Source: Natronosporangium sp035305625 (lineage in GTDB: Bacteria > Actinomycetota > Actinomycetes > Mycobacteriales > Micromonosporaceae). From it: a stretch of DNA of 64,000 nucleotides. The stretch is from positions 124,001 through 188,000 of the forward strand of contig CAWEKD010000004.1 in NCBI GenBank assembly GCA_963809545.1, in the 5' to 3' direction. The notes under the pieces were generated by a model. The model saw only the letters and a program-made list of their open reading frames with translations. It was not told the DNA's origin and searched no databases. The position numbers and the translations under genes are program-made. The first letter of the stretch is position 1. Every line of letters starts with the position of its first letter. This document shows, piece after piece, positions 9,520 through 18,558 of the stretch.

Positions 9520-10466
9520 CAGCCCCGTTCAGCCAGCCGGTGCGGCTGCGGGATCTCCTCCACGTTGATCCCCACCATCGCCTCCCCGAGCCCCCGGGAG
9601 ACCTTCGCCAGCACATCCGGGTCGTCGTGGAAGGCGGTCGCCTTGACGATCGCCGCTGCCCGCTTGGCCGGGTCGCCGGACTTGAAGATGCCGGAGCCGA
9701 CGAACACGCCCTCGGCCCCCAGCTGCATCATCATGGCCGCGTCCGCGGGCGTGGCGATCCCGCCGGCGGTGAACAGCGTCACCGGCAGCTTCCCGGTCTC
9801 GGCCACCTCCTTGACCAGCTCGTACGGGGCCTGCAGCTCCTTGGCCGCCACGTACAGCTCGTCCGGCGGGAGCGCGGACAGTCGCGCGATCTCGGAGCGG
9901 ATCTTCCGCATGTGGGTGGTGGCGTTGGATACGTCCCCGGTGCCGGCTTCGCCCTTGGAACGGATCATGGCGGCGCCCTCAGCGATCCGGCGCAAGGCCT
10001 CGCCCAGGTTGGTCGCCCCGCACACGAACGGCACCGTAAACGCCCACTTGTCGATGTGGTGGGTGTAATCGGCCGGGGTGAGTACTTCGGACTCGTCGAT
10101 GAAGTCCACGCCGAGCGCCTGCAGGATCTGGGCCTCGACGAAGTGACCGATCCGTACCTTGGCCATCACCGGGATGGAGACGGCGTTCATGATCGCCTCG
10201 ATCAGGTCCGGGTCGCTCATCCGAGCCACCCCGCCCTGGGCGCGGATGTCGGCCGGCACCCGTTCCAGGGCCATCACCGCCACCGCTCCGGCATCCTCGG
10301 CGATCTTGGCCTGTTCGGGGGTCACCACGTCCATGATCACGCCGCCCTTGAGCATGTCCGCCATGCCCCGCTTGACGCGGGCGGTACCGACCGCGGGGGT
10401 GGCGGCGGCGTCGGTGGCGGCCGAGCCAGTCGAGGCCGAGGTCGACGAACTCACAGTGTCGGGCAC
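9516..10466 (-). CDS. pdxS: Pyridoxal 5'-phosphate synthase PdxS subunit
   Basis: A 316-residue TIM-barrel synthase that makes PLP from ribose 5-phosphate, glyceraldehyde 3-phosphate and ammonia. Conserved stretches are KRGMADMLKGGVIMDVV, VRIGHFVEAQILQALGVD, FVCGATNLGEALRR and FTAGGIATPADAA. The first 25 residues are Ser/Thr/Ala-rich and not conserved, so a start slightly further in is possible. First gene of pdxST, with possible regulatory palindromes in the short gap before it. Confidence 0.96.
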   Translation of the reverse strand: MPDTVSSSTSASTGSAATDAAATPAVGTARVKRGMADMLKGGVIMDVVTPEQAKIAEDAGAVAVMALERVPADIRAQGGVARMSDPDLIEAIMNAVSIPVMAKVRIGHFVEAQILQALGVDFIDESEVLTPADYTHHIDKWAFTVPFVCGATNLGEALRRIAEGAAMIRSKGEAGTGDVSNATTHMRKIRSEIARLSALPPDELYVAAKELQAPYELVKEVAETGKLPVTLFTAGGIATPADAAMMMQLGAEGVFVGSGIFKSGDPAKRAAAIVKATAFHDDPDVLAKVSRGLGEAMVGINVEEIPQPHRLAERGW

Positions 10467-10513
10467 GGTGCACTTCTCCTTCGTGCGCGGGATGTGTCAT
10501 CCATGGTACGCAC

Positions 10514-10546
10514 TGACCCGATCAGGGTCACAGGTGATGATCATCA
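10514..10546. promoter_or_regulatory. Two small palindromes upstream of pdxS
   Basis: The 91-bp gap before pdxS holds TGACCC-GATCA-GGGTCA (10514-10530) and the perfect 12-mer TGATGATCATCA (10535-10546). Either could be an operator for PLP-synthesis control, and the first could be a weak stem after the upstream membrane gene. No T-run follows it. Confidence 0.3.
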
Positions 10547-10557
10547 TCCACCGTTGG

Positions 10558-11112
10558 CTATCCGCCGACGGACTGGTCCACCGGCGCCGGCTGATGCGGA
10601 TCCACCAGCGAGGGATCGTCGATGTCAAAATACGCCGGCTCCGGGTGACGCCGGGCCAGCCGCAGCATCCGCACCAGTGGGCGGCCCCGGAGCGCCCGTG
10701 CGTCCCGCACCAGGTCGGTGTGCACCTGCCGGGCCAGTCCTACCCGCCGGCTGGCGGTGACCACCGCCTGCCACCGGGTCATGACCGGCTCCTCGGCGAC
10801 CATCCGGGCCGGCAGCCGGCGCAGCGCCCGCGTCAGGTCGTTCTCCGCGATCTCCCGGTCGGCCGGGGTGGCGTCCAAGGCCGCCCGAGCCGCGGCGTAC
10901 AGGTCGCCGGCCGGCACCGGCTGCTGCGGCGCCAACTCCTCGGCCAGCACCGCCGCTGCCGCCGCCCGCCGCACCAGCGCCGCGTCCAGCGCCGCCGAGG
11001 CCGTAGCCGCCCGCCGGTGCAGTCGGTCCACCCGGCTACCCAACCAGGTGAAGTAGGCGGCTGCCAGGAACACCACGATCGCAGCCGACACCCACCACCA
11101 CATGACGGGCAT
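10558..11112 (-). CDS. Conserved actinobacterial membrane protein (Rv2609c position)
   Basis: A 184-residue protein with one N-terminal membrane helix (about residues 4-22, MWWWVSAAIVVFLAAAYF) followed by an Ala/Arg-rich helical domain that looks cytoplasmic. The ATG at 11112 is chosen because it precedes the membrane helix directly. It occupies the place of the conserved membrane gene Rv2609c between pimA and the PLP genes in mycobacteria. Function unknown. Likely cotranscribed with pimA. Confidence 0.75.
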   Translation of the reverse strand: MPVMWWWVSAAIVVFLAAAYFTWLGSRVDRLHRRAATASAALDAALVRRAAAAAVLAEELAPQQPVPAGDLYAAARAALDATPADREIAENDLTRALRRLPARMVAEEPVMTRWQAVVTASRRVGLARQVHTDLVRDARALRGRPLVRMLRLARRHPEPAYFDIDDPSLVDPHQPAPVDQSVGG

Positions 11113-11170
11113 CGTAACCACGCCGCGCTGCCCCACAGGTCAGACGGACCGGCGAGACCGCCCTGGCCCT

Positions 11171-12334
11171 TCAGCCCACGAGCGGCGGATCGCCCCGCTC
11201 CTCGTCGACCACCCGGCCCCCGCTGGCCTCGATCGCGCTCACGTACACCTCCAACACCCGGGCGGCGACCACCGGCCAGTCGTAGGTCGCCACCACCTGG
11301 CTGGCCCGGGCCGCCATCGCGGCCCGGGTGGCGGGGTCGTCCAGCAGTGAGCCGGCCAGTTCGGCCAGCGCCTCGGCGTCGCCGGCCGGAAACAACGCCC
11401 CGGAGCCACCGAGCACCCGCCGAAACGCGTCCAGGTCAGTGGCCACGACCGGGGTACCCGCCGCCATCGCCTCAGTCAGGATCATCCCGAACGACTCCCC
11501 ACCCAGGTTGGGCGCTACGTAGAGGTGGACGCTCCGGAGCATCCGCGCCTTGTCGGCTTCACTGACCCGGCCCAGGAAAGTGATCTGGTCCCGCAACGGC
11601 GGCGGCACCTCCGCCAGCGCCCCGGCGGCCTCCCCCGGACCGGCCACCAGCAGCCGCAGCCCCGGCCGCTGCTGCGCCAACCGGACGAACGCCTCCCGCA
11701 GCACCCCGAACCCCTTCCGAGGCTCGTCGAACCGGCCGAGGAAGCCGAGCGCGCCGCCGTACCCGGAGCCGCACTCCCCTGGCCAGCCGGGCAGCGGCTC
11801 GGCCCGGACGTACCGCGCCACATCCACCCCGTTGGGGATCTCCACCGCGCCCCCACCCAGGTGCTCCACCTGGACCCGGCGGGCCAGGGCACTGACCGCG
11901 ATCCGGGCGGTGATCCGCTCCAGCACCAGCTGCAGCGCGCCCTGCGCGGCGGCCATCGCCCGGGAACGGGTCATCGCGGTGTGGAAGGTGGCCACCACCG
12001 GGCCGCGGGCGGCGAACACCGCCAGCATCGACAGGCTGGGGCTGAACGGCTCGTGCACGTGCAGCACGTCGAACTGCCCCGCGCGCAGCCACCGGCGTAC
12101 CCGGGCCGCGGAGAGCGGACCGAACGTCAGCCGGGCCACCGAGCCGTTGTACCGCACCGGCACCGCCCGACCGGCCGCCACCACGTACGGCGGCAACTCC
12201 GCCTCTTCGTCGGCCGGGGCCAGCACACTCACCTCATGGCCGAGCCCGATCAGCGCCTCGGCCAGCTCCTGGACGTGGTTCTGCACCCCGCCGGGCACAT
12301 CCAGCGAGTACGGGCAGACCAGACCGATGCGCAT
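11171..12334 (-). CDS. pimA: Phosphatidylinositol alpha-mannosyltransferase PimA
   Basis: A 387-residue GT4 (GT-B fold) glycosyltransferase. It begins MRIGLVCPYSLDVPGGVQ, the canonical PimA start, and has the donor-site segment ESFGMILTEAMAAGTPVV with the GT4 Glu-x7-Glu pattern. PimA transfers the first mannose from GDP-mannose to phosphatidylinositol on the cytoplasmic face of the membrane. Its place directly after patA and pgsA supports the assignment. The last 15 residues are poorly conserved. Confidence 0.94.
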   Translation of the reverse strand: MRIGLVCPYSLDVPGGVQNHVQELAEALIGLGHEVSVLAPADEEAELPPYVVAAGRAVPVRYNGSVARLTFGPLSAARVRRWLRAGQFDVLHVHEPFSPSLSMLAVFAARGPVVATFHTAMTRSRAMAAAQGALQLVLERITARIAVSALARRVQVEHLGGGAVEIPNGVDVARYVRAEPLPGWPGECGSGYGGALGFLGRFDEPRKGFGVLREAFVRLAQQRPGLRLLVAGPGEAAGALAEVPPPLRDQITFLGRVSEADKARMLRSVHLYVAPNLGGESFGMILTEAMAAGTPVVATDLDAFRRVLGGSGALFPAGDAEALAELAGSLLDDPATRAAMAARASQVVATYDWPVVAARVLEVYVSAIEASGGRVVDEERGDPPLVG

Positions 12335-12349
12335 CGCCAGCGCCTTTCG

Positions 12350-13273
12350 TCAACTCGGTAACGTCGGGTCGGCGTCCCCCGGCGGCCGATGGCGGGCGAA
12401 TCCAGCCAGACCCGCTGCAGCATGTGCCAGTCCACCGGATGGGCGGCGATCCCCGCGGCGAACTCGTCGGCCAACCGCTGGGTCAGCACCCGCACCCGCT
12501 CTTCCATCGACCCCTGCTGCGGCACGGAAGCGGGCCCCGCAGCCGGCACAGGCGGCATCCGCCTCGTACCACATCTCTACCGCGAACAGCGGCGCCGCGG
12601 TACGCAGCGCCAAAAGCGCTGGACCGGCCGGCATCCGGGCCCGGGCACCGAAGAACTCCACGTCGATCCCCCGCGCCGACAAGTCCCGGTCCGCCAGCAA
12701 CGCCACGATGTGGGCCTTGTCCAGCGCCTCCACCAGGAGCTCCAGCGGCGTTCGCTGCCCGCCGGTGGTCGGAATGATCCGCATCCCGAGACCCTCCCGG
12801 AAGGCCACAAACCGCTCATACAGGCTCTCTGGTCGGAGCCGCTCCGCCACGGTGGTCAACGGCCAGCCCTGGCGGCCGCCCACGCCCCGGCCGAGTCCCA
12901 GTTGCCCGCGTGCGGCAGCGCCACGATCACGCCGTTGCCGGCCTGCACCGCTGCCCGCAGCAGCTCGCTCGTTCTCCAGCCGGAAACCGCTGTTGGATCT
13001 GCTCCGGGTCAGGGTCGGGAGGCGAAACGCCTCCATCCAGTAGCGGGCGTACGACCGCATCCCGGCCCGCACCAGGCGGCGTAGCTGCGGCTCCGGCAGC
13101 TCCGGACCCACCACCTGCCGCAGGTTGCCCGCCAGCCGCCGCACCCCCCGCCCTTTGCGCAGGTAGGCCAGGTCCGCGGCGGCGGTGAACACGGCGCGGG
13201 CCACCGGCAACGGCAACGCCCGCACCAGCCGCCAGCCGGCCGCGTAGCCGAGCTCGGCGAGCCGCTCCTTCAC
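12350..13273 (-). pseudogene. patA: PIM acyltransferase PatA, interrupted by apparent frameshifts
   Basis: Homologue of the acyltransferase that acylates phosphatidylinositol mannosides. The frame starting at GTG 13273 (GTGA overlap with the pgsA stop) reads 307 residues, a normal PatA length, but two segments are out of frame. Between about 12971 and 12870 the right residues lie one base off; read there, they give ALPHAGNWD, the catalytic HxxxxD motif. From about 12550 to about 12390 the frame is again off by one; read correctly it gives SMEERVRVLTQ and PVDWHMLQRVW. Net frame is restored each time. Sequencing errors in a working gene are more likely than decay. Confidence 0.8.
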
Positions 13274-13912
13274 CGCTCACCTCCGGTCGACTCGGGTCGA
13301 CCGGACTGCCGGTCGGCCCGGTACACATGCCCTACCCGCTGACCCACGGTGATCACGGACAGCACCGCCAGCAGCCACAGCGCCGCCGGTAGTGCCCACG
13401 CCACGCCGACGCCGGTCAGCCAACGCCCCCACGCCGATCAACACCAGCCGCTCGCCCCGTTCGGCGATCCCGACCTCACACTCGAACCCCAGACTCTGCG
13501 CCCGGGCCTTGACGTAGGAGATCACCTGGGCGGCCACCAGACAGACCAGCGCGACCGCCATGGTCACGGACTGGCCGGTGGTGGCGTACCAGAACGCCAC
13601 CGATCCGAAGATGGCCCCGTCGGCGATCCGATCCATGGTGGAGTCCAGCAGCGCGCCAAACCGGGTGCTGTAGCCCCGGGCCCGGGCCATGGCCCCGTCG
13701 ATCATGTCGATCGGCGCGAATGCGACCACGATCGCCACCGCGATCAGGAACTGGCCCCGAGCGCCAAACCCGAGCGCGCCGACCAGCACCCCTACCGTGC
13801 CCAGCACGGTCACCACGTCCGGGGAGATCCCCACCCGCAGCAGCCCTCGGGCCACCGGGTCCACGAACCGGGCCAGCCCCACCCGGGCCGCGCCGCTGAA
13901 GATCTTCGCCAT
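13270..13912 (-). CDS. pgsA: Phosphatidylinositol phosphate synthase, one apparent frameshift
   Basis: CDP-alcohol phosphatidyltransferase that makes phosphatidylinositol phosphate from CDP-diacylglycerol and inositol phosphate. The catalytic signature DGAMARARGYSTRFGALLD followed by STMDR is intact. Start ATG 13912 (MAKIFSGAARVG). After about residue 160 the frame breaks at a run of five G (plus strand 13426-13430). With four G the protein continues IGVGRWLTGVGVAWALPA and ends at a TGA (13270-13272) that overlaps the patA GTG by 4 nt. The span of 643 nt is 3n+1, as expected for one extra base. The gene is essential in mycobacteria, so a sequence error is likely. Confidence 0.88.
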
Positions 13913-14081
13913 GGCCTCCTCACGATAGTGCGGACGTGGATCGATGCCTGTGCCGGGTTGTGCTCCTGGCCGGACGGGTGTGGGATCGATACCTGGGGTT
14001 ACGGACCGGTTGACCGGTGACGGACCACCGCGCGCCGCGTCAGCCGGCTGGCACCCGTAGGCCAGCCTAGGAGGTGGCGCA

Positions 14082-16232
14082 ATGGCGCAGAAGAACCAGG
14101 ACAAGGTAGGCACCGGCCCCGCGTCGATCGTCACCGGGCCCGACCAGATCCGCAACGTCGCGCTGGTAGGGGCCACGGGGGTCGGCAAAACCACACTCAT
14201 GGAGGCCCTGCTCGCCGCGACCGGCACGATCGACCGGGCCGGCTCGGTGGCGGAAGGTACGACCGTAGGCGACCACGACCCGGTCGCAGTCCGGCAGCAG
14301 CGCTCGATCGGGCTCACCGTGGCCACGCTGCTCCACTCTGGGATCAAAGTCAACCTATTGGACACTCCCGGCTACGCCGATTTTCTCGGTGAGGTCCGGG
14401 CCGGGCTACGGGCCGCCGACGGCGTCTTGTTCGTGGTCTCGGCGGTGACCGGGGTGGACGAGGCCACCGCCAGCCTGTGGCGGGAGTGCGCGCGCGCCGG
14501 GCTGCCCCGGGTGGTGGTGGTCTCCCGGCTGGATCACCCGCGCGCGGATGTGGCCGCCACCGTGGCCGCCTGCCGCTCCGCGTTCGGCGACGGGGTGCTG
14601 CCGCTGTACCTGCCGTTGGCCGAGGGCGACACCCCGGCGACCAGTCTGCTCGGTCTGATCAGCCAGCGGGTGTACGACCACGCCGGCGGCCACCCCCCGA
14701 CGGCGCGGGAGCCGGAGCCGCCGCAGCAGCCGGCGCTCGAGTCGGCCCGGGCCGAGCTGATCGAGGGCATCATCTCGGAGAGTGAGGACGAGACCCTGCT
14801 GGAGCGCTATCTGGCGGGGGAACCGCTGTCCGAGGCGGAGCTGATCGCTGATCTGGAGACCGCGATCGCGCGCGGCACGTTCCATCCAGCGATCCCCGTC
14901 TGCGCGCCGGCCCAGGTCGGTCTGGCCGCCCTCTTGGAGGTGATCACCCGAGCGTTCCCCGCGCCGACCGGGCGCCCGCTGCCGCCGGTGACCGGATTGG
15001 ACGGCTCACCCCGGGAGGCGCTGACCGCGGACCCGGCGGGCCCGCTGGTGGCTCAGATCGTCCGCACCACCCTGGACCCGTACGTGGGTCGGGTTTCCCT
15101 GGTCCGGGTGTTCTCCGGCACCCTGCGCCCGGACAGCACCGTCCACATCGCCGGCTCCGACCCACACGACGGCAGCAGCCACGACGCGGTCGAGCGCCTG
15201 GCCCACCTCTACTCACCGCGGGGCGCCACCTTGCAGGAGGTGGCGGAGTGTCCGGCCGGTGATCTATGCGCGATCACCAAATCGACCCACGGCCGCACCG
15301 GCGACACCCTGTCGGTCAAGGAGGACCCGCTCCTGGTAGCGGGGTGGGAGGTGCCGGAACCGCTGCTGCCGGTGGCGGTGGTAGCGCGCTCCCGGGCCGC
15401 CGAGGATGCGCTGGCCAAGAATCTCGGACGGCTGGTGGCCGCCGATCCGACGCTGCGGCTGGAGCGCAATGTGGAGACCCATCAGCAGGTGCTGTGGTGT
15501 ACCGGGGAGGCGCACGCCGACCTGGTGTTGGAGCGGCTGCGGGCCAGTGGGGCCGAGGTGGACACCGAACCGGTCCGGGTGGCGCTGCGGGAAACGTTCA
15601 CCACCACCGCCACCGGTCACGGCCGCCATGTCAAGCAGTCCGGCGGACACGGCCAGTACGCCATCTGTGACGTCCGGGTGGAGCCGCTCCCCCGGGGAGC
15701 CGGCTACCAGTTCGATTCGGAGGTGGTCGGCGGGGCGGTGCCCACCCACTACCTCCCGTCGGTGGACAAAGGCGTCCGGGCGCAGATGGAGAAGGGGCTG
15801 CTCGCCGGCTATCCGGTCGTGGACATCCGCGTGGTGGTGTTCGATGGTAAGGCCCACAGCGTGGACTCTTCGGATGCGGCGTTCCAGACCGCGGGGGCGC
15901 TGGCGCTGAAAGCGGCCGCGGCCAGTGGTCAACTCACCCTGTTGGAGCCGGTGGACGAGGTCAGGGTCCGGGTGCCGGACAGCTACGTCGGCGCGGTGCT
16001 CAGCGACCTGTCCGGTCGGCGGGGTCGGGTGCTGGGCACCGAGCCGGACCCGGCCCACCACGGCCACACCCTGATCCGCGCGGAAGTGCCTCAGCGGGAG
16101 CTGCTCCACTACCTCGTGGCGCTGCGGGCGATCACCTCCGGCGCCGGCACCTTCACCCGGTCTTTTGTCAGATACGAAGCAATGCCGCCCCAGGTGGTCG
16201 CGGAGGTCCAGCAGGAGCATGCGATGGCGTAA
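14082..16232 (+). CDS. EF-G-like translational GTPase (EF-G2/FusA2 type)
   Basis: A 716-residue EF-G-like protein with a strong AGGAGG ribosome site at about 14069. G domain: GATGVGKT (G1), DTPGYADF (G3) and SRLDHP where canonical EF-G has NKxD, so the guanine-specificity motif is degenerate. Domains II-V follow, with a domain IV segment GHGRHVKQSGGHGQYA and a domain V ending near HAMA. This subfamily occurs beside a normal fusA in actinobacteria and its role (translocation helper, ribosome rescue or protection) is not settled. It is divergent from pgsA and convergent with the small envelope-gene operon. Confidence 0.9.
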   Translation: MAQKNQDKVGTGPASIVTGPDQIRNVALVGATGVGKTTLMEALLAATGTIDRAGSVAEGTTVGDHDPVAVRQQRSIGLTVATLLHSGIKVNLLDTPGYADFLGEVRAGLRAADGVLFVVSAVTGVDEATASLWRECARAGLPRVVVVSRLDHPRADVAATVAACRSAFGDGVLPLYLPLAEGDTPATSLLGLISQRVYDHAGGHPPTAREPEPPQQPALESARAELIEGIISESEDETLLERYLAGEPLSEAELIADLETAIARGTFHPAIPVCAPAQVGLAALLEVITRAFPAPTGRPLPPVTGLDGSPREALTADPAGPLVAQIVRTTLDPYVGRVSLVRVFSGTLRPDSTVHIAGSDPHDGSSHDAVERLAHLYSPRGATLQEVAECPAGDLCAITKSTHGRTGDTLSVKEDPLLVAGWEVPEPLLPVAVVARSRAAEDALAKNLGRLVAADPTLRLERNVETHQQVLWCTGEAHADLVLERLRASGAEVDTEPVRVALRETFTTTATGHGRHVKQSGGHGQYAICDVRVEPLPRGAGYQFDSEVVGGAVPTHYLPSVDKGVRAQMEKGLLAGYPVVDIRVVVFDGKAHSVDSSDAAFQTAGALALKAAAASGQLTLLEPVDEVRVRVPDSYVGAVLSDLSGRRGRVLGTEPDPAHHGHTLIRAEVPQRELLHYLVALRAITSGAGTFTRSFVRYEAMPPQVVAEVQQEHAMA

Positions 16233-16241
16233 CCGGAGCGC

Positions 16242-16508
16242 TCAGTTCGGCCAGCTGCCGGTCAACCGGCGCATCCCCTGCGCACCGGCCCGGTCCACCG
16301 CCGCCTTCACCAGCGCGAACAGCGCCCCCTGCAGCGCCGCGGCGAGCAGCACCTCTCCCCAGCCGCGGTCTTCCTCCTGCGCCTGCGGGGGGCGCTCCTG
16401 GCCGGTGGCGGTGGTCCAGAGCCGCTGGAATACCGCGTTGGCCACCAGTCCGGCGGCCGCGCCGAGGAGCAGACCGACCGGTTTGTAGGCCATTTGGCGA
16501 GTGTTCAC
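16242..16508 (-). CDS. DUF4235 small membrane protein
   Basis: An 88-residue protein. GTG at 16508 overlaps the stop of the DUF3618 gene by 4 nt, which fixes the start. The sequence MAYKPVGLLLGAAAGLVA gives an N-terminal membrane helix, and LLAAALQGALFALVKAAVDRAG a second. It matches the DUF4235 pattern of actinobacteria. Function unknown. Last gene of a three-gene operon of small envelope proteins. Confidence 0.85.
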   Translation of the reverse strand: MNTRQMAYKPVGLLLGAAAGLVANAVFQRLWTTATGQERPPQAQEEDRGWGEVLLAAALQGALFALVKAAVDRAGAQGMRRLTGSWPN

Positions 16509-16765
16509 GAGCGCCTCCGACGGATCAGGATCGTGATCAGCGCGACCGCGGCGGCGGAGGCCGCCACCACCAGCCACGGGGTGCCGGTGCCGCCCGCTTC
16601 CCGCATCCGGGCCGCGGTGCGCCGGGCGGTGGCCCGCGCCCGGGCCGGTACGTCGACCCGGGCGGCCAGTTCCTGCACCGTCTGCGCCAGCTCCTGGCGG
16701 GTCTGCGTGATCTCCTCCCGCAGCGCCGCCGGATCGGTGGTCTGATTCGGATTCGCTGCGGTCAT
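16505..16765 (-). CDS. DUF3618 small membrane protein
   Basis: An 86-residue protein starting MTAANPNQTTDPAALREEI. An N-terminal helical region with regular charged residues (TRQELAQTVQELAARVDV) precedes an Arg-rich segment and a C-terminal membrane helix (WLVVAASAAAVALITILI) with a positive RRRR end. This is the DUF3618 layout. It overlaps its neighbours on both sides by 4 nt. Function unknown, probably envelope-associated. Confidence 0.87.
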   Translation of the reverse strand: MTAANPNQTTDPAALREEITQTRQELAQTVQELAARVDVPARARATARRTAARMREAGGTGTPWLVVAASAAAVALITILIRRRRS

Positions 16766-17280
16766 GGCCTCTCCTCGGATGCGCCGTTGCTCCGGTGCTC
16801 ACCCCGATGCCGCACCCCGGTGGTCACGGCGTCGATGTCCTCCCGGAGACTGCGGCTGCGCTCATCCAGCATCGGAGGCATCGCTTCCTGCACCCGATTG
16901 CGGCCGATCAGCGCCGCGATCCCGGCCACGATGAACAGCGCCACCGTGACGATCAATGCCGCCACCCAGGCCGGCATCACTTCCGCCAGCAGCAGGATCA
17001 CGGTCGCCACCAGCGCCCCACCGCCGTACAACGCGATGAGTGCCCCACCGCCGAGGAAGCCGGCTCCCTTGCCGGCCTGCCGTCCCCGCTCGGCCAGTTC
17101 GATCTTTGCCAGGGTGAACTCGTCCCGGATCAGTCGGGACAGCTGCTCGGTGGCCTGCTGTACCAGGCGAGGGGTGGATTCCTCCTCCACCGGCCGAGTC
17201 GGTTCCCCCAGCACCGGACGCGGTGAGGCGGTCGGTCGGGTATCCGTACGGGTCGGGCCGCCGTTCGCCAATTCGGACAT
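16762..17280 (-). CDS. Phage-holin-superfamily (YqjE-like) membrane protein
   Basis: A 172-residue protein starting MSELANGGPTRTD. An N-terminal Pro/Thr-rich stretch is followed by LIRDEFTLAKIELAERGRQ, characteristic of the putative actinobacterial holin-X/YqjE family, and then two membrane helices (about residues 75-130). These chromosomal proteins are not phage lysis proteins and their role is unknown. First gene of the operon with DUF3618 and DUF4235. Confidence 0.85.
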   Translation of the reverse strand: MSELANGGPTRTDTRPTASPRPVLGEPTRPVEEESTPRLVQQATEQLSRLIRDEFTLAKIELAERGRQAGKGAGFLGGGALIALYGGGALVATVILLLAEVMPAWVAALIVTVALFIVAGIAALIGRNRVQEAMPPMLDERSRSLREDIDAVTTGVRHRGEHRSNGASEERP

Positions 17281-17408
17281 GGTTACCTCCTCGTCGGCTC
17301 GTCCGAGTGGTACCCGGTGGACCGGGCAGTCATACCTGGCTGGTCCGCCCGGCGCGGGTGGAGAAATCCACGGGTGTGTCCACCGACCGGGTGGGGTATC
17401 GCATCGGT

Positions 17409-17978
17409 ATGACCTCCAGTGACCAGCCACGGCACTACCCCTCGCCCGAGGACGAGGGCATTCCGGACTACGCCGATGACACCTCGACCGCGTTCGACGA
17501 AGCCGACCGGCCGCGGTTCAACGACTCACCCCAGGTGTTCCCGGCTGACCGGCCGCAGGCGCTGGACGAGTTCGGGCTGACCGCGGAGGAGCAGCGGCGA
17601 GGTGAACCATTGGCGCGGCGGCTGGCTCGGGAGGAGCCGGACGTGGGGGACGAATGGTCACCTGGAGGTGGGCACCTCACCGATGAGGCGGACCCGGCCT
17701 CGTCGGAGGAGGAGATGGCGCAGGACTCGGAGGTGCTCGGTACCGAGCCGGAACCATCCCCCGACCCGGCTGCGCGCCGGCTCGGCGCCGGCTACGACGA
17801 CGACTCCCTCCCCGAGTACGGGGAGGTGGGGCGGCTCCTGGAGCCGGACGAGGGGGCGGGCCCCGACGAGGAGAAGGACGTGCTGGCGCAGGACGAGGGT
17901 GAGGCCGGCGGCGGCCTGTCCGCGGAGGAGGCGGCGCTGCATGAGCTGCCGGACGACGAGGTGCCGTACGAGCGGTAA
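17409..17978 (+). CDS. DUF5709 acidic protein
   Basis: A 189-residue, very acidic, soluble protein (MTSSDQPRHYPSPEDEGIPDY). Repeated Glu/Asp/Pro-rich stretches (EYGEVGRLLEPDEGAGPDEE, EEAALHELPDDEVPYER) suggest disorder. The sequence fits DUF5709 of actinobacteria. ATG 17409 is chosen; a GTG 33 bases upstream is a possible alternative. It is divergent from the holin-type operon and convergent with the HIT gene. Function unknown. Confidence 0.78.
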   Translation: MTSSDQPRHYPSPEDEGIPDYADDTSTAFDEADRPRFNDSPQVFPADRPQALDEFGLTAEEQRRGEPLARRLAREEPDVGDEWSPGGGHLTDEADPASSEEEMAQDSEVLGTEPEPSPDPAARRLGAGYDDDSLPEYGEVGRLLEPDEGAGPDEEKDVLAQDEGEAGGGLSAEEAALHELPDDEVPYER

Positions 17979-17999
17979 CACCTCACCGGTCCGTGGGCG

Positions 18000-18515
18000 T
18001 CACTGACCGGGCCAGGCCTTGGCCAGCAGTTCCCGGGTGTCGGCCAGCAGCTGGGGCAGCACCTTGGTGCGCCCGATCACCGGCATGAAGTTGGTGTCAC
18101 CACCCCACCGGGGCACCACGTGCTGGTGGAGGTGGGCGGCGATGCCGGCACCGGCTACCGAACCCTGGTTCATGCCCAGATTGAAGCCGTGGGCCCGGCT
18201 GACTTGTCGGATCACCCGCATGGCGATCTGGGTGAATTCGGCCAACTCCAGGGTCTCGGTGCGGTCCAGCTCCGGATAGTCGGCCACGTGCCGATACGGG
18301 CAGATCAGCAGGTGCCCCGGGTTGTACGGGTAGCGGTTGAGCACCGCGTACACCGTCTCCCCGGTGGCCACCACCAGGTTGTCTTCTCCCTCGGCGTGCG
18401 GCGCCCGGCAGAACGGGCAGCCGGTGGGGTCCTCGTACCCCTGTGCCGGCCGATCCTCGCCGGCGATGTAGCTCATGCGGTGCGGCGTCCACAGCCGCTC
18501 CAGCTGCTCGGGCAC
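18000..18515 (-). CDS. HIT-family nucleotide phosphorylase/hydrolase
   Basis: A 171-residue histidine-triad protein. The active-site HLHQHVVPRW follows the HxHxHxx pattern, and CPFCRAP near residue 34 gives a zinc-type Cys pair. It corresponds to Rv2613c, which in M. tuberculosis acts as an Ap4A phosphorylase and also lies between pgsA and thrS. The role here is probably degradation of dinucleoside polyphosphates in the cytoplasm. Confidence 0.92.
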   Translation of the reverse strand: MPEQLERLWTPHRMSYIAGEDRPAQGYEDPTGCPFCRAPHAEGEDNLVVATGETVYAVLNRYPYNPGHLLICPYRHVADYPELDRTETLELAEFTQIAMRVIRQVSRAHGFNLGMNQGSVAGAGIAAHLHQHVVPRWGGDTNFMPVIGRTKVLPQLLADTRELLAKAWPGQ

Positions 18516-18558
18516 GCGTAACCTCCCTGCGGGTGACCTCAGGCGATGCTACCGGTCC

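Noticed and set aside
13913..14365. N-terminal extension of pgsA to 14365
   Set aside because: It overlaps the strongly supported EF-G-like gene on the other strand, and MAKIFSGAARVG at 13912 is the natural start.
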